From JAFAGX01 sp035623255 (GTDB taxonomy: Bacteria > Acidobacteriota > Terriglobia > Terriglobales > Acidobacteriaceae): a stretch of 64,000 bases of DNA. The notes under the pieces were generated by a model. That model was given only the letters and a program-made list of their open reading frames with translations, was not told the origin of the DNA and did no database searches. Position numbers and translations under genes: made by a program. Location of the stretch: positions 1-64,000 of the forward strand of contig DASPTU010000082.1 in the NCBI GenBank assembly GCA_035623255.1, given 5' to 3'. Positions 43,073 to 52,474 of this stretch are shown piece after piece. Every line of letters starts with the position of its first letter. Position 1 is the stretch's first letter.

Positions 43073-45199
43073 ATGCATTTCCTTGTTACCAGGAATTCTG
43101 TTACTCGGTCGCTCGCAATCGCATTTGCCCTAACAGTCGCCATAGCCAGTTGGGCGCAAGTTTCACCCCAGAATGGCCCATCGGCGCCAACTGCACAACC
43201 CGCACTGCAAGCCCCGCAGCCTCAGAACTTTCAGAGTGTGGACTATTCCAGGCCGCGCGCGCATTTCCCCAATCCCTTGGTACCCTACGAGCCGCGCCAC
43301 GTTTCACCGCCAAAACTCAGCAACACTCCTCTTATCGACCAGTTGATGCATGACGGCAAAATCATGCTCTCCATCGATGATGCGGTCGCCCTCGCCCTGG
43401 AAAACAACCTCGATATGGCCATCTCCCGCTACAACCTGAATATCGCCGATACCGATGTTCTGCGGGCGAAGTCTGGGGCGAATATTCTCGGTGTCAATTT
43501 CGGTGTCGTGCAGAATACTCCCGGCGGAGGTGTAGGCGGCCTGGGTACAACTGTAGGATCGGGCACAGGTGGCACAAGTGTTGCGGCCGGCGGTATTGGA
43601 GCAGGTACCGCCGGTTTGGTGACGTCGACTCTAGGAATCGGGCCGGCGATCACCAGTTTTGATCCCGTTCTCGCCGGCAATCTTCAATGGGACCACAACA
43701 ATACGATTGCTTCGAGCGTTTTTACCGGGGTTCCGGTGCTGGCGCAGAACACGCAGACTTACAACTTTGGCTACAACCAGCAGTTGCACTCGGGTACGAA
43801 CCTGTTCGTCGGGTTTGATAATACCCGCATTACCACCAATGGGCCTTTTACGAATTACAGCCCACTCATTAATTCCTTCTTCCAGTTTCGCGTCACACAA
43901 CCCTTGCTGCAGGGATTTGGTTTCCTGCCCAACACCCGGTTCATCCGAATTGCCAAGAACAACCGCGAGATCTCTGACATTGCATTCCGGCTGCAAACCA
44001 CCACCACGGTCGATCAGATCGAGAATATGTATTGGGATCTGGTGTTCGCCTACGAGAATGTCCGTGTGCAAAAGGAATCGCTGGCCTTCGCACAGAAAAC
44101 TCTGTCGGACACGCAAAAGCAGGTACAGATTGGTAGCTTGGCGCCGATTGAAGTGGTCCGGGCGCAAAGCACCGTGGCCTCTGACCAGCAAAGCCTGATC
44201 ACCGCTGAAAACAATCTTCAGCTCCAGCAGTTGTTGATGAAAAATGCGCTGAGCCGGACCCTCCAGGATCCTGTGCTGGCCGACGCCGAAGTGATCCCTA
44301 CTTCTACCATGAAGCTCCCTGAGCAGGAGCCGGTTGTTCCCACCGAGGAACTGGTCAATGATGCGCTGAATCACCGCCCCGAATTGGCCGAGTCGCGGAT
44401 CGACCTGCAAAACCGCGAGATCAACAACAAAGCTGTTCGTAACGCCCAGTTACCCACCTTGAATGCCTTCGCCTACTACGGCGGATCGGGACTGGCAGGC
44501 GCACAGAATCCCGCGAATCTTTGCGTCAATCAGAACTCCGCAATTCGTTCTCTGGGTTTCTGCTCAGGGCCGGACCCGGACTTCAATGACCGTACGCTGC
44601 TTCCGGCTTCACCAACGATTGGCTACGGCACCGCCCTGAATAACCTGGTGAATTCAACCGCCCCCGACAAAGGGCTTGGATTGGCCTTGAACATTCCGCT
44701 TCGCAATCGCGATGCCCAGGCAAATCAGGTTCGGGCCGAACTCGAGTATCGCCAGGCGCAGATGCGGCTGCAGCAGATCGAGAACCAGGTCCGAATCGAG
44801 GTGCGCAACGCGCAGTTCTCTTTAACCCAGAACCGTGCCGCCGTTGATGCCGCGCGTGCTGCTGTCGAACTTGGACGTACCTCGTTGGATGCGGAGCAGA
44901 AAAAGCTAAGCCTCGGAGCTTCGACAAGTACGCTGGTTCTGCAAAATCAGTCGGCATTAGCGACGGCTGAGTCCAGTCTGGTTTCGGCAATGGCAAATTA
45001 CGAAAAGTCACGTCTGGAACTGGATCGGGCGACCGGAATTCTGCTCGATCATGTTGGCATCATCATGTCCGATGCCGAGACCGGGCAAATGACCCATACG
45101 CCACATGTACCGTACGTCGAGCCGCGCGGCAATCCTCAATCCGTTATGCCACCGGCCCCAACCACACAACCACCGAATCAACCGCAACCACCTCAATAA
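43073..45199 (+). CDS. TolC-family outer-membrane protein 1
   Basis: A 708-residue exported protein with a signal peptide (about 1-28), two repeats of the outer-membrane efflux helical domain (about 105-330 and 430-660), and a Pro-rich C-terminus (about 675-708). A glycine-rich insert (about 155-190, NTPGGGVGGLG then GGTSVAAGG) sits in the first half. It would form a trimeric channel with an efflux pump or type I secretion system, but none is adjacent. The ATG at 43073 has GGAGA 8 bases upstream; the frame extends to 42893. A tandem paralogue follows. Confidence 0.9.
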   Translation: MHFLVTRNSVTRSLAIAFALTVAIASWAQVSPQNGPSAPTAQPALQAPQPQNFQSVDYSRPRAHFPNPLVPYEPRHVSPPKLSNTPLIDQLMHDGKIMLSIDDAVALALENNLDMAISRYNLNIADTDVLRAKSGANILGVNFGVVQNTPGGGVGGLGTTVGSGTGGTSVAAGGIGAGTAGLVTSTLGIGPAITSFDPVLAGNLQWDHNNTIASSVFTGVPVLAQNTQTYNFGYNQQLHSGTNLFVGFDNTRITTNGPFTNYSPLINSFFQFRVTQPLLQGFGFLPNTRFIRIAKNNREISDIAFRLQTTTTVDQIENMYWDLVFAYENVRVQKESLAFAQKTLSDTQKQVQIGSLAPIEVVRAQSTVASDQQSLITAENNLQLQQLLMKNALSRTLQDPVLADAEVIPTSTMKLPEQEPVVPTEELVNDALNHRPELAESRIDLQNREINNKAVRNAQLPTLNAFAYYGGSGLAGAQNPANLCVNQNSAIRSLGFCSGPDPDFNDRTLLPASPTIGYGTALNNLVNSTAPDKGLGLALNIPLRNRDAQANQVRAELEYRQAQMRLQQIENQVRIEVRNAQFSLTQNRAAVDAARAAVELGRTSLDAEQKKLSLGASTSTLVLQNQSALATAESSLVSAMANYEKSRLELDRATGILLDHVGIIMSDAETGQMTHTPHVPYVEPRGNPQSVMPPAPTTQPPNQPQPPQ

Positions 45200-45208
45200 T
45201 CCGATTGA

Positions 45209-45248
45209 GACTGAGGTGTACCGCATCCTGCCGCGTGACACCTCAGTC
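45209..45248 (+). terminator. Strong hairpin between the tandem TolC genes
   Basis: GACTGAGGTGT (45209-45219) is an exact inverted match to ACACCTCAGTC (45238-45248): an 11-bp stem with an 18-base loop, 10 bp past the stop of the first gene, followed by CTTTCT. It is probably a terminator or 3'-end stabiliser, though the T-run is weak. Confidence 0.6.
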
Positions 45249-45336
45249 CTTTCTGAACCTTTGGCAATCAGCATGAAGTTGCGCCGTGAGTACCTGCGTC
45301 CCCTCTGCCTTGGCAAATCTTTACAATCTCCCGCCC

Positions 45337-45364
45337 TATAATTCTTCGCGACCGGGATCGCGAA
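45337..45364 (+). promoter_or_regulatory. Candidate -10 box and operator dyad for second TolC gene
   Basis: A perfect TATAAT at 45337-45342 would start transcription near 45349. That start lies inside a dyad TTCGCGA (45345-45351) - N6 - TCGCGAA (45358-45364), as expected for a repressor operator over the start site. No good -35 box is seen at the proper spacing. The transcript would have about a 105-base leader. Confidence 0.45.
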
Positions 45365-45453
45365 TTCTGGATGGTTCTTGCGTGTTCAGCATCCAATTCC
45401 CGTATTAAGCAGACCTGTCTTTTCAGGTTAGAAGTCCAAGGAGACAAACTGAA

Positions 45454-47568
45454 ATGTTTTCGGATGGCTTGAAGCAAACACTTCTGACGATTACTGCGAT
45501 TTTTCTGACCGGTTTCGTTTCCCCAAATTTGCTGGCGCAGGGTTCTTCACCGGCGGGCGCTTCTCCCGCATTGCCGCAAACCCCGCAGCCAAATGCGGCA
45601 CGAGTGGTGAACTATTCCAGGCCGCCATCGCCGTTTCCCAACGTCATCGCGCCCTACGAGCCCATGGAAGTTCCCCCTCCGAATTTGGGCAACACCGCCA
45701 GGGTCGATAAGTTGATGCGTAACGGCAAAATCGTGCTCTCCATCAACGATGCAGTCGCCCTCGCCCTGGAGAACAACCTCGACATCGTTTTGGCGCGCTA
45801 CAACCTGAACATCGCGGACACAGATGTGCTGCGTGCTAAAGCCGGATCTACAATCTTGGGTGTCAATACTGGCATCGTCCAAAACACGCCGGGCGGTGGG
45901 GTGGGTGGTCTGAGCGGGACTGTTGGTTCTGGCACCGGTGGCACAAGTGTCGCCGCGGGTGGTGTTGGCACCGGAACCAATGGTTTAGTCAGCTCGACTT
46001 TGGGCATTGGCTCCCCAATAACAAGCTTTGATCCGGTTGTCAGCAGTACTTTGCAGATGGATCGCGGCTTCGTCGAATCCACCAGCATATTCACCCAAGT
46101 GCCGAATGGAGTCGCCAACACCAATACTGGAACCGCAAATTTTTCTTATCTTCAAGGTTTTCAGTGGGGCACCAATATGTCCGTGGGCTTCAACAATACT
46201 CATGTGACGAGCAACAACCGGACGGTGACTTATACCCCAGCACTTAGTTCTGGCTTCCAGTTACGGCTGACACAGAATCTGCTTCAGGGATTCGGTTTCT
46301 TGCCTAATACTCGGTTCATTCGCATCGCCAGGAACAACCGCGAGATTTCTGACGTTGCCTTCCGCCTCCAGGTCATCACGACCGTCGATCAAGTCGAAAA
46401 TCTCTATTGGAACCTCGTCTACGCTTACGAGAATGTCAAAGTTCAGCAGGAGGCACTGACCTTCGCGCAACGCACGCTTGCCGACAACCAGAAGCAGGTG
46501 CAGTTCGGGACCTTACCGCCAATCCAGGTAGTCAGCGCTGAGAGCACTGTCTCGACCGATCAACAGAACCTTATTCTCGCCCAGACGAACCTCGAGCTTC
46601 AGGAACTGCTCATGAAGAATGCCTTAAGCCGAAACCTGGTCGACCCGATTTTGGCCTCCGCCGAAGTGATCCCCACCTCCACTATGCAGCTGCCCGGCAA
46701 GGAACCAGTCGTACCCACCGAGGACCTGATCAATGATGCGTTGAGTCATCGCGCGGAGCTTTCCGAATCACGCATTGATTTGAATAGCCGGCAAGTCAAC
46801 AACAAAGCAGTTCGAAATGCCATGTTGCCGACACTTGCCCTTTACGCCTACTACGGCGGTTCGGGCATCGGTGGTGACATCAACCCCTTAGTGCCGGTGT
46901 GCACTCCAGGCGCTAGCACGAATTTCTGCTTTAATAACGCGACTGCCGCTCCTCCGTTCCGAGCCGGAAAGCCCGTTAGCTATGGCGGCACTCTGGAGCA
47001 GTTATTCACATCGGTTGCGCCCGATAAAGGTGTGGGTGTGACCCTCAACATTCCTATTCGTAATCGCACCGCAGTGGCCAACCAGGTTCGCGCCGAGCTT
47101 GAATACCGGCAGGCGCAGGTAAGACTGCAGCAGCTCGAAAATCAGGTGCGTATCGAAGTCCGTAATGCGCAATTTGACGTCCAGCAAAACCGCGCAGCGG
47201 TCGCCGCTGCCCAGGCGGCTGTCAATTTCCAGCGGCAAACCCTCGATTCTGATCAGAAGAAACTGGCGGCTGGAGTCGGTACCCCAACTACGGTCCTGCA
47301 GGACCAGGCTACTCTGACCTCCGCTGAGTCAAACCTGGTCTCGGCGATGGCGGCGTATGAAAAAGCCGAAATTGAAATGGATCGCGCGACCGGACTCTTG
47401 CTCGAGCGCTCGGGAATCATCATGGCCGATGCCGAAAGCGGCCAAGTGACTCACATGCCCAACGTTCCTTACGCGTCACCACGCCCGGAGGTGGAGTCGG
47501 TGATGCCTCAGCCACAGTCGGAGCTGCAGGAGCCGCTCCGGATTGAACACCAGGCGACAGGCTACTGA
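45454..47568 (+). CDS. TolC-family outer-membrane protein 2
   Basis: A 704-residue paralogue of the preceding gene, same plan: signal peptide (about 1-29), two efflux-protein repeats, and a tail. It shares long stretches with it, for example NTPGGGVGGL, GSGTGGTSVAAGG, LLQGFGFLPNTRFIRIA and KNALSR. The insert is conserved more strongly than nearby loops. The ATG at 45454 follows AAGGAGA. Order and similarity indicate tandem duplication; the two may pair with different pumps located elsewhere. Confidence 0.9.
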   Translation: MFSDGLKQTLLTITAIFLTGFVSPNLLAQGSSPAGASPALPQTPQPNAARVVNYSRPPSPFPNVIAPYEPMEVPPPNLGNTARVDKLMRNGKIVLSINDAVALALENNLDIVLARYNLNIADTDVLRAKAGSTILGVNTGIVQNTPGGGVGGLSGTVGSGTGGTSVAAGGVGTGTNGLVSSTLGIGSPITSFDPVVSSTLQMDRGFVESTSIFTQVPNGVANTNTGTANFSYLQGFQWGTNMSVGFNNTHVTSNNRTVTYTPALSSGFQLRLTQNLLQGFGFLPNTRFIRIARNNREISDVAFRLQVITTVDQVENLYWNLVYAYENVKVQQEALTFAQRTLADNQKQVQFGTLPPIQVVSAESTVSTDQQNLILAQTNLELQELLMKNALSRNLVDPILASAEVIPTSTMQLPGKEPVVPTEDLINDALSHRAELSESRIDLNSRQVNNKAVRNAMLPTLALYAYYGGSGIGGDINPLVPVCTPGASTNFCFNNATAAPPFRAGKPVSYGGTLEQLFTSVAPDKGVGVTLNIPIRNRTAVANQVRAELEYRQAQVRLQQLENQVRIEVRNAQFDVQQNRAAVAAAQAAVNFQRQTLDSDQKKLAAGVGTPTTVLQDQATLTSAESNLVSAMAAYEKAEIEMDRATGLLLERSGIIMADAESGQVTHMPNVPYASPRPEVESVMPQPQSELQEPLRIEHQATGY

Positions 47569-47624
47569 TATTTTCTCAACCCAAGCCAGCTGCCAATTCG
47601 CTTGGTGAGTAGTGGGTCAGTTTG

Positions 47625-47712
47625 TTTGTCATCCTGAGCAAGCCGCACGACATTGAGGCGCTTGCGGGGCGTCTGAGCCGCGCGCCGAAATCCCGAGTGC
47701 AGCGAGGGACCG
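47625..47712. repeat. TCATCCTGAGC-type REP-like element, long copy
   Basis: Starts TTTGTCATCCTGAGCA (47625-47640) and closes near GAGTGCAGCGAGGGACC (about 47694-47710), giving about 88 bp with several GC-rich inverted segments between. It fills the gap between the second TolC gene and the glycosyltransferase. Confidence 0.6.
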
Positions 47713-47848
47713 ACCGACGCATTAATCGCGCGTATGGCTCTCGTTCCCTTCAAACTGACCCACTACCGCTTTGGCCAGCCGCCATGCAAGATCGAGACCC
47801 GCTTCAGAGTTATTTCAAATCGCCGCCTCAGCTTGTTATCCTTTGCGC

Positions 47849-48631
47849 GTGACGCTTTCCGTCGTTCTCATCACGCAGAACGAAGAAGCCAATCTGTCTC
47901 GCACGCTGGAGAGCGTGTTTCCGCTCATCCGTGAGGGCCGCGGCGAGATCATCGTTGTCGACTCGGGTTCGACTGATCGCACGCTCGAGATTGCACGCTC
48001 CTTCGGCGCAAAAATTTACAGCGAACCGTGGAAGGGATTCGCTGGCCAAAAAAATTCGGCCATAGACAAGGCGGCCGGTGATTGGGTTCTGCAGCTGGAT
48101 GCAGACGAACAGCTCGAACCGGAATTAGTAACTGAGATTGATCAAGCCCTTGGGACGAATCCAAAGGTCGATGGCTTCTGGATTCCGCGCAAGAATTTTT
48201 TCCTTGGTCGCTGGATTCGCCACGGTGGCTTCTATCCTGATCCCAAGCTCCGTTTGATCCGCCACGGCGCCGGAAAATTTCAAGAGTACGGCGCCCATCC
48301 GACCATAAAAGTGAACGGCCCAACCGGCCGGTTCCAGCACGCCTTGATTCACAACGCCTATCCCACGCTGCGCGGCTACATTGCTCATATGAACAGCTAC
48401 TCTTCGTCTGGGGCGCAAGTCGCGTTTGAAAGAGGGTACCGCGGTTTCAATCCGCTCAATATCGTCATTCGTCCGGCGCTGACGTTTGTCTACAACTACT
48501 TCTTCCGTCTTGGTTTTCTCGACGGCCGCGAAGGCCTGCTCTTGCACCTTTATCACGCAGGTTACGTTTCCTGGAAATATGCTAAAGCCTGGGAGTTGGG
48601 ACGAACGCCATACGGCGAGACGGTTGAATGA
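47849..48631 (+). CDS. Family-2 glycosyltransferase (LPS-core type)
   Basis: A 260-residue GT-A enzyme of the WaaE/KdtX-like group. It has SVVLITQNEEANLSRTLES, VVDSGSTDRTLEIA, GFAGQKNSAIDKA and LQLDADEQLEPE, and ends with a hydrophobic region YNYFFRLGF. It probably adds a sugar to the LPS inner core at the cytosolic membrane face. The start is a GTG at 47849; the upstream frame to 47771 is rejected because homology begins here. Confidence 0.88.
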   Translation: MTLSVVLITQNEEANLSRTLESVFPLIREGRGEIIVVDSGSTDRTLEIARSFGAKIYSEPWKGFAGQKNSAIDKAAGDWVLQLDADEQLEPELVTEIDQALGTNPKVDGFWIPRKNFFLGRWIRHGGFYPDPKLRLIRHGAGKFQEYGAHPTIKVNGPTGRFQHALIHNAYPTLRGYIAHMNSYSSSGAQVAFERGYRGFNPLNIVIRPALTFVYNYFFRLGFLDGREGLLLHLYHAGYVSWKYAKAWELGRTPYGETVE

Positions 48632-48706
48632 ACCTACTGCTCCAAAAGAATGCGGCTTGCTCCCCCTCAGGTACTCCACATATCATCTAATGAGCCGGGG
48701 TGCGGC

Positions 48707-50500
48707 GTGGCTGACAAAAAGCGGACCGAAACGACAGAAACTCCCATAGCTGATGTTTTTGAAGGGCGCCACCCCTCCGCCTCTGAGAAACAGTGGGCAG
48801 AAAGCACGCTGGCACGGACTCTGGAAAAGTCTCCGGAGCGGCCAATCGGCGCCCCAACCGGCGTAAACGTCGATGACAACGGGCATGCCCGCTTTACCAC
48901 CATTTCCGGCGTTCCCGTACGCCGTCTCTACACCCAGGCCGATCTTCCTGAAAATTGGAATTATGAAGAGCATTTGGGCTATCCCGGCCAGCCTCCGTAC
49001 ACTCGCGGCATCCACGCCACCGGATACCGCGGCAAGCTCTTCACCATGCGCCAATTTTCCGGATTTGCCTCGCCGGAAGAGACCAACAAACGATACAAAT
49101 ATCTGCTGGAGCATGGCGGTGGAGGGTTATCGGTTGCTTTCGATCTCCCCACGCTGATGGGTTATGACTCTGATCACCTAGCCAGTGAGGGCGAGGTTGG
49201 CAAGTGCGGCGTCGCCATCGATTCTCTCGAAGACATGGAGATTCTCTTCAGCGGAATCGACCTCGAGAAAACTACGGTTTCGATGACCATCAACTCACCT
49301 GCTTCCATTTTGTGGGCAATGTATCTGGTGGTCGCTGAGAAGCAGGGAGCTGACTGGAAACAAATTTCCGGCACCATTCAGAATGACATCCTCAAAGAGT
49401 ACATTGCGCAAAAGGAGTACATCTATCCGCCCGCACCGTCGATGCGGTTGGTAGTTGATACTTTCGAGTTCGGCTCGAAATTCACACCGCGCTTCAACAC
49501 CATTTCGATCAGCGGATATCACATTCGCGAAGCCGGTTCGACAGCCCTGCAGGAATTAGCATTCACTCTCTACGACGGAGTGGAATATGTGGAATGGGCG
49601 ATGCGTCGAGGCCTTGATGTCGACGAATTCGGCCCTCGCCTCAGCTTCTTCTTCAATGCGCATAACGATTTCTTTGAAGAGATCGCAAAGTACCGCGCTT
49701 CACGGAAAATCTGGCACCAAGTCATGCGCGAGCGCTTCCACGCGAAGAATCAGCGTACGTGGTTGTTGCGTTTTCATACCCAAACCGCCGGAGTGTCCTT
49801 GCCCGCGCAACAGCCCATGAACAATATCGCCCGCGTAGCTATTCAGGCGTTGGCTGCGGTCCTGGGCGGAACGCAATCGCTCCACACAGACTCCTACGAT
49901 GAGGCTCTGGCGCTCCCGACCGAAGAGGCCGCCCGCATTGCGCTGCGCACTCAGCAAATCATTGGCTACGAATCCGGGGTAACCCAGACTGTCGATCCGC
50001 TTGGCGGCTCATATTTCCTCGAACGCCTCACCCTGGATATGGAAAAAGGTGCGTTCGATTACTTCGGCAAGCTGGATGCCATGGGCGGGATGGTGAAAGC
50101 CATCGAACGAGGTTACCCGCAGAAGGAGATCGCGGAAGCCGCTTACCAGTACCAACGCGCCGTCGAAGCCAAAGAAAAAATCATCGTTGGGGTGAACGAC
50201 TTCACCATTGAAGAGGAGCCGCCGAATATTCTCTACATTGACGAAAGCGTGGCCCGGCAGCAATCGGCAAAGTTGAAAGCATTACGTGCCCGCCGCTCGA
50301 ATGATGAGGTTGGTCGTCGTCTCGATGCGCTTAAAAAAGCAGCGTCCCGTGAACCGGAGGCCGAATCGAATGGCAACGTGTCTTCTGCGAACACCATGCC
50401 CTACATCATCGATGCCGTTCGCGCCTACGCCACCGTCGGTGAGATTTGTGAAGCTCTGCGAGCCGTCTACGGAGCCTATACTGAAACGAGCATCACATAA
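48707..50500 (+). CDS. Methylmalonyl-CoA mutase large chain, substrate-binding domain only
   Basis: A 597-residue protein of the acyl-CoA mutase large-subunit family. The TIM-barrel region shows YTRGIHATGYRGKLFTMRQF, GLSVAFDLPTLMGYDSD, and QNDILKEYIAQKEYIYPP. There is no C-terminal B12-binding domain, so a separate small chain must supply cobalamin; none is in the window. It would isomerise methylmalonyl-CoA and succinyl-CoA or a related acyl-CoA. Start is a GTG at 48707; the frame opens at 48650. Confidence 0.9.
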   Translation: MADKKRTETTETPIADVFEGRHPSASEKQWAESTLARTLEKSPERPIGAPTGVNVDDNGHARFTTISGVPVRRLYTQADLPENWNYEEHLGYPGQPPYTRGIHATGYRGKLFTMRQFSGFASPEETNKRYKYLLEHGGGGLSVAFDLPTLMGYDSDHLASEGEVGKCGVAIDSLEDMEILFSGIDLEKTTVSMTINSPASILWAMYLVVAEKQGADWKQISGTIQNDILKEYIAQKEYIYPPAPSMRLVVDTFEFGSKFTPRFNTISISGYHIREAGSTALQELAFTLYDGVEYVEWAMRRGLDVDEFGPRLSFFFNAHNDFFEEIAKYRASRKIWHQVMRERFHAKNQRTWLLRFHTQTAGVSLPAQQPMNNIARVAIQALAAVLGGTQSLHTDSYDEALALPTEEAARIALRTQQIIGYESGVTQTVDPLGGSYFLERLTLDMEKGAFDYFGKLDAMGGMVKAIERGYPQKEIAEAAYQYQRAVEAKEKIIVGVNDFTIEEEPPNILYIDESVARQQSAKLKALRARRSNDEVGRRLDALKKAASREPEAESNGNVSSANTMPYIIDAVRAYATVGEICEALRAVYGAYTETSIT

Positions 50501-50611
50501 CTGCTACGAGTAAGTTCCCTTCGTAACGTTACTAGCCCGAAATCTCTGGCAAAAAGCCTACTGCCGCAGCATCCTGTAACTTCCCCCACTTTCGAACGAG
50601 ATCGTGATCTT

Positions 50612-51871
50612 ATGCCGCGAATGATCGACAGCATACGGAAGTCGGCGCTGCCCTCAAACATGATGCAGTTTGCCGCCAAGGGCGCCCTTCTTGTTCCTCC
50701 CCAGGAGATGATCGAAATCCTCGTTTATCTTGCAAATCACAATAAAGTCTTCGGCCAGCAGGCCCGGCTGACGCTTGCCGGTTGGGATGAAGTTTCTTCG
50801 CGTGAGGCGGCGGCCAACCCACAAACTCCAAGGGAAGTGCTCGACTACTTCATCGATCCGGAAAACCTGCGGCCATCGCTGCTGCCGGTTCTGCTGCAAA
50901 ATCCATCGGTCGCCGAGAGTTTTCTGATCCGCTTGGCAGCTTCGGCGAGCCGTGAGCAGGTAGAACTTATTTTGAGCAGCTCGCGTGCCAGTGCCTCCAA
51001 GGCAGTGTTGGAAACCCTCTCGCTCTGTCCCAGCGTCACGCAGGCGACAGCCGCCAAGGTTCAGGAAAAGCTGGCAGCATTGAAGGGGGCGGCACAGACT
51101 GCCTCAGTCGTTGTAGAGGAACCAGGACCGTCCACGGAAACCTCGCCCCCACCGGAGGTAATTCCAGCCGAAAATCCAGCTAACTCTGTTCCCGATCAGG
51201 AAGAAACTTCCGCGGACATGTCAGACGAGACAGTCAATGACTTCATCGCAAAGCATGCAGCCGAAATCGCCGCCGAGGGTAAAAAGTCATTTGAACCGGT
51301 AAGCGGCCTCACCGGGGAACTGACCACCGACGCGGCAGAGCAGCCGAAAGCCAAGGCGGCCGCCGCCGCGGCTTCCACCCCTTCTGCTGATGCCAACCCG
51401 CAGCGTGCTCCACAGAAGAAATGGATTCTCAGCGCAGACGAGCAGCGCGGCAGCGCTCTTCAGAAGATCTCCAAGCTGGATACCAAGGGCCGCATTCTTC
51501 TGGCTATGAAAGGCACGAAAGAAGAACGATCGCTGCTCATTCGCGATGGTACCAAAATTGTTGCTTTGGCTGTCCTAGAGTCTCCCAAGGTGACGGATTC
51601 CGAGGTCGAGAGGTTTGCCAGTCAAAAAAATGTGCTGGAAGCCGTGTTGCGGGAAATCTCCATGAAGCGCCGCTTCATCAAGCAATATCCCATTCTGCGC
51701 AACCTGGTCTTCAATCCGCGCACTCCCATCGACGTTTCTCTGGGGTTGCTCAAGAACCTGCTGATTCAGGATCTCCGCAACCTCTCCGGCAACAAAGAAG
51801 TTTGCGACACGGTTCGCAAACTGGCGACGAAGATGTTCCGCCAAAAACTGGATGTAACCAAGAAGAGCTAA
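50612..51871 (+). CDS. Helical-repeat protein of unknown function
   Basis: A 419-residue, probably cytosolic protein. Residues 1-150 and 285-419 look like HEAT- or LRV-type helical repeats (for example LVFNPRTPIDVSLGLLKNLL, where each repeat has N-P-x-T/S-P), and the middle (about 155-280) is an acidic, Pro/Ala-rich linker. Such proteins with repeated N-P-T-P motifs occur in Acidobacteriota without known function. It follows the mutase on the same strand by 111 bp. Confidence 0.7.
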   Translation: MPRMIDSIRKSALPSNMMQFAAKGALLVPPQEMIEILVYLANHNKVFGQQARLTLAGWDEVSSREAAANPQTPREVLDYFIDPENLRPSLLPVLLQNPSVAESFLIRLAASASREQVELILSSSRASASKAVLETLSLCPSVTQATAAKVQEKLAALKGAAQTASVVVEEPGPSTETSPPPEVIPAENPANSVPDQEETSADMSDETVNDFIAKHAAEIAAEGKKSFEPVSGLTGELTTDAAEQPKAKAAAAAASTPSADANPQRAPQKKWILSADEQRGSALQKISKLDTKGRILLAMKGTKEERSLLIRDGTKIVALAVLESPKVTDSEVERFASQKNVLEAVLREISMKRRFIKQYPILRNLVFNPRTPIDVSLGLLKNLLIQDLRNLSGNKEVCDTVRKLATKMFRQKLDVTKKS

Positions 51872-51913
51872 ACATTCCACGATTCGGCGAACCGCTATTC
51901 ACAAGCGAAGGGC

Positions 51914-52420
51914 TTATTTCACAGTTACGTCGCTGACCTGCAGCGTGGGATAGGCTTGATTCCAATCTGCGCTGACATGCTCAAACGTAAGCCGGAACGG
52001 CTTACTTTGAGCCGGCCCTAGTGGCGAAGTAGCAAGATCGACGGCGTCGAGGTATGGCCCACCCGTCTGCAAAACACGCAAGGGAAGATCTTCGACTTGC
52101 ACAACCTGGTCCAGCGAATTTTTGAATTCCACGTGCACCTTCGCATGCGTCACCGTCTTGTCCCCCGCATTGCTTACCATTCCGTCAATATAAGTGACAC
52201 TTGCCCCCACAAAGTTCTGCGCCTGACTCATCTTTACGTCAGAAAGTTTGATATTACTGGCGTACGGATGCGCCTCCGCTGGGCCCTTCGACGCGCCCCG
52301 CGACAATAGGACGATGACCCCAACGCCAACAACTATGATCACCAGCCCAATCAGAATCGGACGCAAATTGGATTCCGGCTCCGTCGGGCGCAGCGGAGAT
52401 GGTTCGATCAGGCCATCCAC
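51914..52420 (-). CDS. Membrane-anchored FxLYD/DUF3426-like protein
   Basis: A 168-residue protein with a short cytosolic N-terminus, one membrane helix (about 20-40) and an extracytoplasmic beta-sandwich. The latter has VGASVTYIDGMVSNAGDKTV and THAKVHVEFKNSLDQVV, the pattern of FxLYD-type domains found in many envelope proteins. Function unknown. Likely co-transcribed with the zinc-ribbon gene upstream (54 bp). Confidence 0.75.
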   Translation of the reverse strand: MDGLIEPSPLRPTEPESNLRPILIGLVIIVVGVGVIVLLSRGASKGPAEAHPYASNIKLSDVKMSQAQNFVGASVTYIDGMVSNAGDKTVTHAKVHVEFKNSLDQVVQVEDLPLRVLQTGGPYLDAVDLATSPLGPAQSKPFRLTFEHVSADWNQAYPTLQVSDVTVK

Positions 52421-52474
52421 GAAGCGATTGTAGATGGTTGATTTTTGATTGTCGATTTTCGCGGCTGAACGAAC

